DNA of 57,861 nucleotides from contig JBBPIR010000001.1 of NCBI GenBank assembly GCA_038040195.1, positions 750,036-807,896 on the forward strand, given 5' to 3'. The notes beneath the pieces are model-generated. The model did no database searches. It was given only the letters and a program-made list of their open reading frames with translations, and was not told the origin of the DNA. Position numbers and translations under genes: made by a program. This document shows, piece after piece, positions 54,651-57,861 of this stretch (within the stretch, counting starts at the first letter, position 1; the number at the start of each line of letters is the position of its first letter). Origin of the DNA: Chloroflexota bacterium. GTDB lineage: Bacteria > Chloroflexota > Limnocylindria > QHBO01.

Positions 54651-55558
54651 GAATACTCGCCGTAGTCGACCGATCCCGACGGGCGGGGTTTTGGCCGGAG
54701 GGCGGCCACGGTCTCGGGGCCCAGCTTGTCGAGGTAGGCCGAGCGGTCGGGAACCCCGCGCACCCATTCGTCGAGCCACGCCTCGAGTTGAGCGGGGTCG
54801 CGGCTGATTGGATCCCAGGCGCGGTAGAACGCGTTGTCGCGGTCGTAGTAGCCCTGGGCGAACGATGGGTGCGCCCCGTAGTGCTCGACGCAGACGGCCG
54901 TCACCGCCACCCCGGGCAGCAGGGTCCGGTCCGGGTCGGCCCGGATGACCTCGGTGTCGACCAGCTCCTCCACGACCGCGATGACGCGCTCGGCGGCCAG
55001 GGCCGCCTCGCGCTGGACCCCCACCAGCCCCCAGACCTGGACGTTGCCCTCGGCGTCGGCGCGCTGGGCGTGGATGATCGTGACGTCGGGGTTGAGGGCC
55101 GGCACGACCGCGACGTCATCGCCCGGGGCGTAGGGGGACGCAACCCACTGGATGAGTGGGTTGGCCGCCGGCAGGTCCGACCCGGCGTAGGAACGCAGTG
55201 GGTAGAAGGGGAGATGCGCGGCGCCCGCCACGTAGCGGCCGACCATCCCGAAATGGCTGTACTCCTCCAGCTCCAGGCCGCCGCCTTGGATGGCGCGCCG
55301 GATGGCGTGCAAGGAACCCACGCCCGGGTTGCCGAGCCACGAGAAGATGAGCTTGCGGGCGCATCCCGCGGCCACCATCTGGTCGTAGACCAGGTCCGGC
55401 GTCAGCCGGGCCAGGGTCAGGTCGCGGCGACCCTGGCGGATGATCTCGTGCCCGGCGGCGAATGAGATGAGGTGGGTGAAGCCCTCGATCGCCACCAGGT
55501 CGCCGTCGTGGACGTGGGCGGCGATTGCCTCCGACAGCGAGACGACCTTGGAGGCCGT
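54647..55558 (-). CDS. CoA-transferase subunit A (glutaconate/IpdA type), start codon unusual
   Basis: Coding similarity begins at ASKVVSLSEAIAAHVHDGDL and continues VAIEGFTHLISFAAGHEIIR, NPGVGSLHAIRRAIQ, FGMVGRYVAGA. The first standard start, GTG 55495, lies inside this conserved block and has no SD. GGAGG at 55567-55571 is 8 nt before ACG 55558, which would give MASKVV... and 303 residues; that codon is very rarely used. The minimum secure extent is 54647-55495. Partner of subunit B; follows the aminotransferase with 4 nt between. Confidence 0.75.
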   Translation of the reverse strand, partial: TASKVVSLSEAIAAHVHDGDLVAIEGFTHLISFAAGHEIIRQGRRDLTLARLTPDLVYDQMVAAGCARKLIFSWLGNPGVGSLHAIRRAIQGGGLELEEYSHFGMVGRYVAGAAHLPFYPLRSYAGSDLPAANPLIQWVASPYAPGDDVAVVPALNPDVTIIHAQRADAEGNVQVWGLVGVQREAALAAERVIAVVEELVDTEVIRADPDRTLLPGVAVTAVCVEHYGAHPSFAQGYYDRDNAFYRAWDPISRDPAQLEAWLDEWVRGVPDRSAYLDKLGPETVAALRPKPRPSGSVDYGEYS

Positions 55559-55562
55559 GGGG

Positions 55563-56936
55563 TCAGCCTCCGGTCTCTTCGGGCCCCGGCAGCGGGCGGA
55601 TGGGGCAGCCCACCGAGGCCAGCGCCTCGGCGTAGAGCCGGATGGCCATGTCGACGGCCGGCTCGTCCACCATCAGTGGCGGGCAGAACCGGATCGAGGC
55701 CTCGCCGCACTCTAGGATCAGGAGGCCGCGCTGGAACGCTGCCTGCTCCACCGCGTTGGCCTCCTCGTGGCCGGCGAACTCGACGCCCAGCATGAGGCCG
55801 GCGCCGCGGATGTCGCGGACCGCGGTGCAGTCTGCCGAGGCGTACTCGATCCCGCGCCGCAGCCGGTCACCCATCGTGGCCGCGTTCTCGATGTACCCGC
55901 CTGCCAGCAGGTCCAGGGTGGCGAGGGCGGCCGCGGAGCACACCGGGTTGCCGGCGAACGTGCTGCCATGGGTGCCGGCGGTCCAGGTGAAGAGCCGTTC
56001 ACGGCCGATGAAGGCGCCGAGCGGCATGCCCGAAGCGATGCCCTTGGCGATCGTCACGACGTCCGGCTCGACGTCGTAGGCCTCCATGGCCCACATCCGG
56101 CCGGTGCGTCCCATCCCGGACTGGATCTCGTCCGCGATGAGGACGATGCCGTGCTCGTCGCAGATCTCGCGCAGCCCGCGAATGAACGCTGCCGGGGCCG
56201 GGAAGTAGCCGCCCTCCCCCTGGATCGGCTCGAACACGATGGCCGCTACGTCCTCGGGCGCCACCAGGCGGCCCAGGATGGATCGGCGCAGGACCTCCAG
56301 CTCCGCGCTGCCGTCGCCTCCGGAACCCTCATGCCAGGACCGGACGCGCGGGAACGGGGCGTGGTAGACCATGGGCAGCAGGGGTCCGAAGCCGGCGCGC
56401 TGCTTGAGCTTGGAGTTGGTGAGCGACAGCGCGCCGAGGGTGCGACCGTGGAAGGCACCCTCGAAGGCGATGATCGCTGGGCGCCCCGTGTGGTGGCGCG
56501 CCAGCTTGATGGCCCCTTCGACCGCCTCCGTCCCCGAATTGGTGAGGAAAACGCGGGCCTTCTCTTCGAAGGGGGCGATGGCCGCCAGGCGCTCGCAGAG
56601 CTCGATATAGCGGGGCTCGTAAAAATCAGTGGCCGCGATGTGGACCAGCTGCTCGGCCTGGGCGGTGATGGCGGCAACCACCGCGGGGTGCGCATGGCCG
56701 GTGGCCGCCACCGCGATGCCGGCCGCGAAATCGAGGAATCGGTTGCTATCCACGTCGGTGACGACATACCCGTCGCCCGACTCGGCCACCAGCGGGTAGG
56801 CGCGGGTCAGCGACGGGCTGGTGACGGCATCGTCGCGGGCGATCAGCGCGCGCGCGCGCGGCCCGGGTAGCTCGGTGACGAGATGGGGGGCGGAGGGCGC
56901 GGCATCAGCCGCTTGACGGAAGGCCCGAACGCTCAT
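55563..56936 (-). CDS. Class III aminotransferase (4-aminobutyrate/acetylornithine type)
   Basis: 457 residues. DVDSNRFLDFAAGIAVAATG, FLTNSGTEAVEGAIKLARHH (phosphate cup), FEGAFHGRTLGALSLTNSKL, VLIADEIQSGMGRTGRMWAM (cofactor Asp), VVTIAKGIASGMPLGAFIGR (PLP lysine) and GTHGSTFAGNPVCSAAALAT. The overall form is nearest 4-aminobutyrate transaminase; beta-alanine or other omega-amino acids are alternatives. Operon with the CoA-transferase suggests breakdown of an amino acid to an acyl-CoA. Confidence 0.92.
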   Translation of the reverse strand: MSVRAFRQAADAAPSAPHLVTELPGPRARALIARDDAVTSPSLTRAYPLVAESGDGYVVTDVDSNRFLDFAAGIAVAATGHAHPAVVAAITAQAEQLVHIAATDFYEPRYIELCERLAAIAPFEEKARVFLTNSGTEAVEGAIKLARHHTGRPAIIAFEGAFHGRTLGALSLTNSKLKQRAGFGPLLPMVYHAPFPRVRSWHEGSGGDGSAELEVLRRSILGRLVAPEDVAAIVFEPIQGEGGYFPAPAAFIRGLREICDEHGIVLIADEIQSGMGRTGRMWAMEAYDVEPDVVTIAKGIASGMPLGAFIGRERLFTWTAGTHGSTFAGNPVCSAAALATLDLLAGGYIENAATMGDRLRRGIEYASADCTAVRDIRGAGLMLGVEFAGHEEANAVEQAAFQRGLLILECGEASIRFCPPLMVDEPAVDMAIRLYAEALASVGCPIRPLPGPEETGG

Positions 56937-56982
56937 GAGGGGACCCCTGGTCGAAAGCGGCGCGTCCTGCCCGCGCCTCTGG

Positions 56983-57861
56983 CTAGCTCGGCGCAGATGT
57001 TACCGCCTCCACCACCTCTCCGATCAAGCCCGGACCGGCATACACCAGCCCGGTCCACAGCTGGACCAGGTCGGCGCCCGCGTCCAGGGCGCGGCGCGCA
57101 TCGGCCCCGGAGAAGATCCCGCCAGAAGCCATGAGAGTGAACCGATCCTTGGTCCCGGCCCTCACGGTACCGATGGCGGCCAGCATGCCTTCCAGCAGCG
57201 GCCTGCCCGACAGGCCGCCCTGGTCCGCTCCGGGGGGCAGTTCCGCGCGCAACCCGGTCCGGGAGCGCGACGTGTTCGACAGGACCAGCCCTGCCGCCGG
57301 CGACCCGGCCAGCGCTTTGGCGATGGCCGTCAGTTGGTCTGCCGCCAGGTCGGCCGATAGCTTGACCACCAGCGGCCGGCGGGGCTCGACGGCCGACAGC
57401 GACGTGACCAGCGCCGCGACGCGGACGGGCTCCTCGAGCGCCGCCAGGCCTTTGGTATTCGGCGAGCTCACGTTGACGGCCACGTAGTCCGCGACCGGCG
57501 CCACCGTCCGCAGGGCGGCGAGGTAGTCCTGTTCCGCTAACTCGTCGGGCGTGGCAGCGCCACGCCCGACGCTGACCCCGACCGCGAAGTCCGGCGGCAG
57601 CCAGGGTCGGGCGCGGGTCAGCCGCTCAACGATGGCTGCGGCGCCGTCGTTGTTGAAGCCCATCCGGTTCACCAGCGCCTCGTCCTCGGTCAGGCGCCAC
57701 AGGCGGGGGCGCGGGTTGCCGGGCTGGGGCTGCGGAGTCACGGTCCCCAGTTCGGCGAAGCCGAACCCGAGCGCTCCCCAGCCGACGGCCGCCTCCCCGT
57801 TCTTGTCCATCCCAGCCGCCAGCCCGACCGGGTTGCGGAACCGGAGGCCCATGTGCTCCAC
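56983..57861 (-). CDS. pyrD: Dihydroorotate dehydrogenase, class 2, 5' end outside window
   Basis: 292 residues visible; the usual N-terminal 40-50 residues of the class 2 membrane-associated helix pair lie beyond the right edge. FRNPVGLAAGMDKNGEAAVG, GFAELGTVTPQPQPGNPRPR (FMN), NRMGFNNDGAAA, YVAVNVSSPNTKGL with the class 2 catalytic Ser, VVKLSADLAADQLTAIAKAL, and LMASGGIFSGADARRALDAG. Oxidises dihydroorotate with quinone in pyrimidine synthesis. The 46 bases after it (56937-56982) show nothing. Confidence 0.93.
   Translation of the reverse strand: MEHMGLRFRNPVGLAAGMDKNGEAAVGWGALGFGFAELGTVTPQPQPGNPRPRLWRLTEDEALVNRMGFNNDGAAAIVERLTRARPWLPPDFAVGVSVGRGAATPDELAEQDYLAALRTVAPVADYVAVNVSSPNTKGLAALEEPVRVAALVTSLSAVEPRRPLVVKLSADLAADQLTAIAKALAGSPAAGLVLSNTSRSRTGLRAELPPGADQGGLSGRPLLEGMLAAIGTVRAGTKDRFTLMASGGIFSGADARRALDAGADLVQLWTGLVYAGPGLIGEVVEAVTSAPS

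Overview
The window is GC-rich bacterial chromosome, densely packed and syntenically ordinary: no rRNA, tRNA, IS element, phage gene or CRISPR array was seen. ThyX, lipoproteins with long Ser/Pro/Thr linkers, stand-alone class III cyclases fused to ATPase or TPR modules, energy-coupling-factor transport and no outer-membrane genes suggest a single-membraned, GC-rich lineage. My best guess is Chloroflexota (Limnocylindria/Ellin6529-like), with Actinomycetota as the alternative; this is an inference from gene style, not a phylogeny. About thirty promoters can be placed because a TANNNT-like -10 box usually lies 6-11 nt before the start codon, which implies leaderless mRNAs. Operon-internal genes instead have Shine-Dalgarno (SD) sequences and 4-nt stop/start overlaps.

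Layout. 1-2762 (minus): a repetitive small protein, a Crp/Fnr regulator and an MFS transporter with a C-terminal cyclic-nucleotide domain. 2800-7894 (plus): deacetylase, Ser/Thr kinase with an extracellular propeller, small lipoprotein, peptide-binding lipoprotein. 7891-10905 (minus): cyclase/ATPase and threonine dehydratase. 11028-19870: the most striking part, ten further small lipoproteins of one family (eleven with the gene at 5754), interrupted by hppD, a nucleoside phosphorylase and an inositol-phosphatase-like gene, with a stray fragment of hppD among them. 19879-21151: Nudix hydrolase and an unknown gene. 21162-25720 (minus): complete ECF transporter with a nucleoside hydrolase. 25731-32408 (minus): leucine-degradation genes (methylcrotonyl-CoA carboxylase, hydratase, HMG-CoA lyase), in which the biotin-carboxylase subunit carries an N-terminal DNA-binding helix-turn-helix and sits behind two palindromic candidate operators. 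32470-45017: mixed housekeeping and signalling genes, including ThyX (with a DnaA-box pair upstream), a degenerate GGDEF protein, a cobalamin adenosyltransferase and a two-component system. 45212-48711: DUF309, fumarase, VIT1-like and two SRPBCC genes. 48726-57861: TPR-cyclase, aldehyde dehydrogenase, Lon-N protein, polysaccharide deacetylase, CoA-transferase pair, class III aminotransferase and the 3' part of pyrD.

How the genes may work together. Two predicted cyclases and two predicted cyclic-nucleotide receptors point to cNMP signalling. The ECF module plus nucleoside hydrolase and phosphorylase suggest nucleoside salvage. The leucine-pathway block may be autoregulated by its own enzyme subunit. 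The lipoprotein family has an unknown role; conserved cysteines and Trp/Gly-rich strands suggest small disulfide-stabilised beta-barrels on the cell surface.
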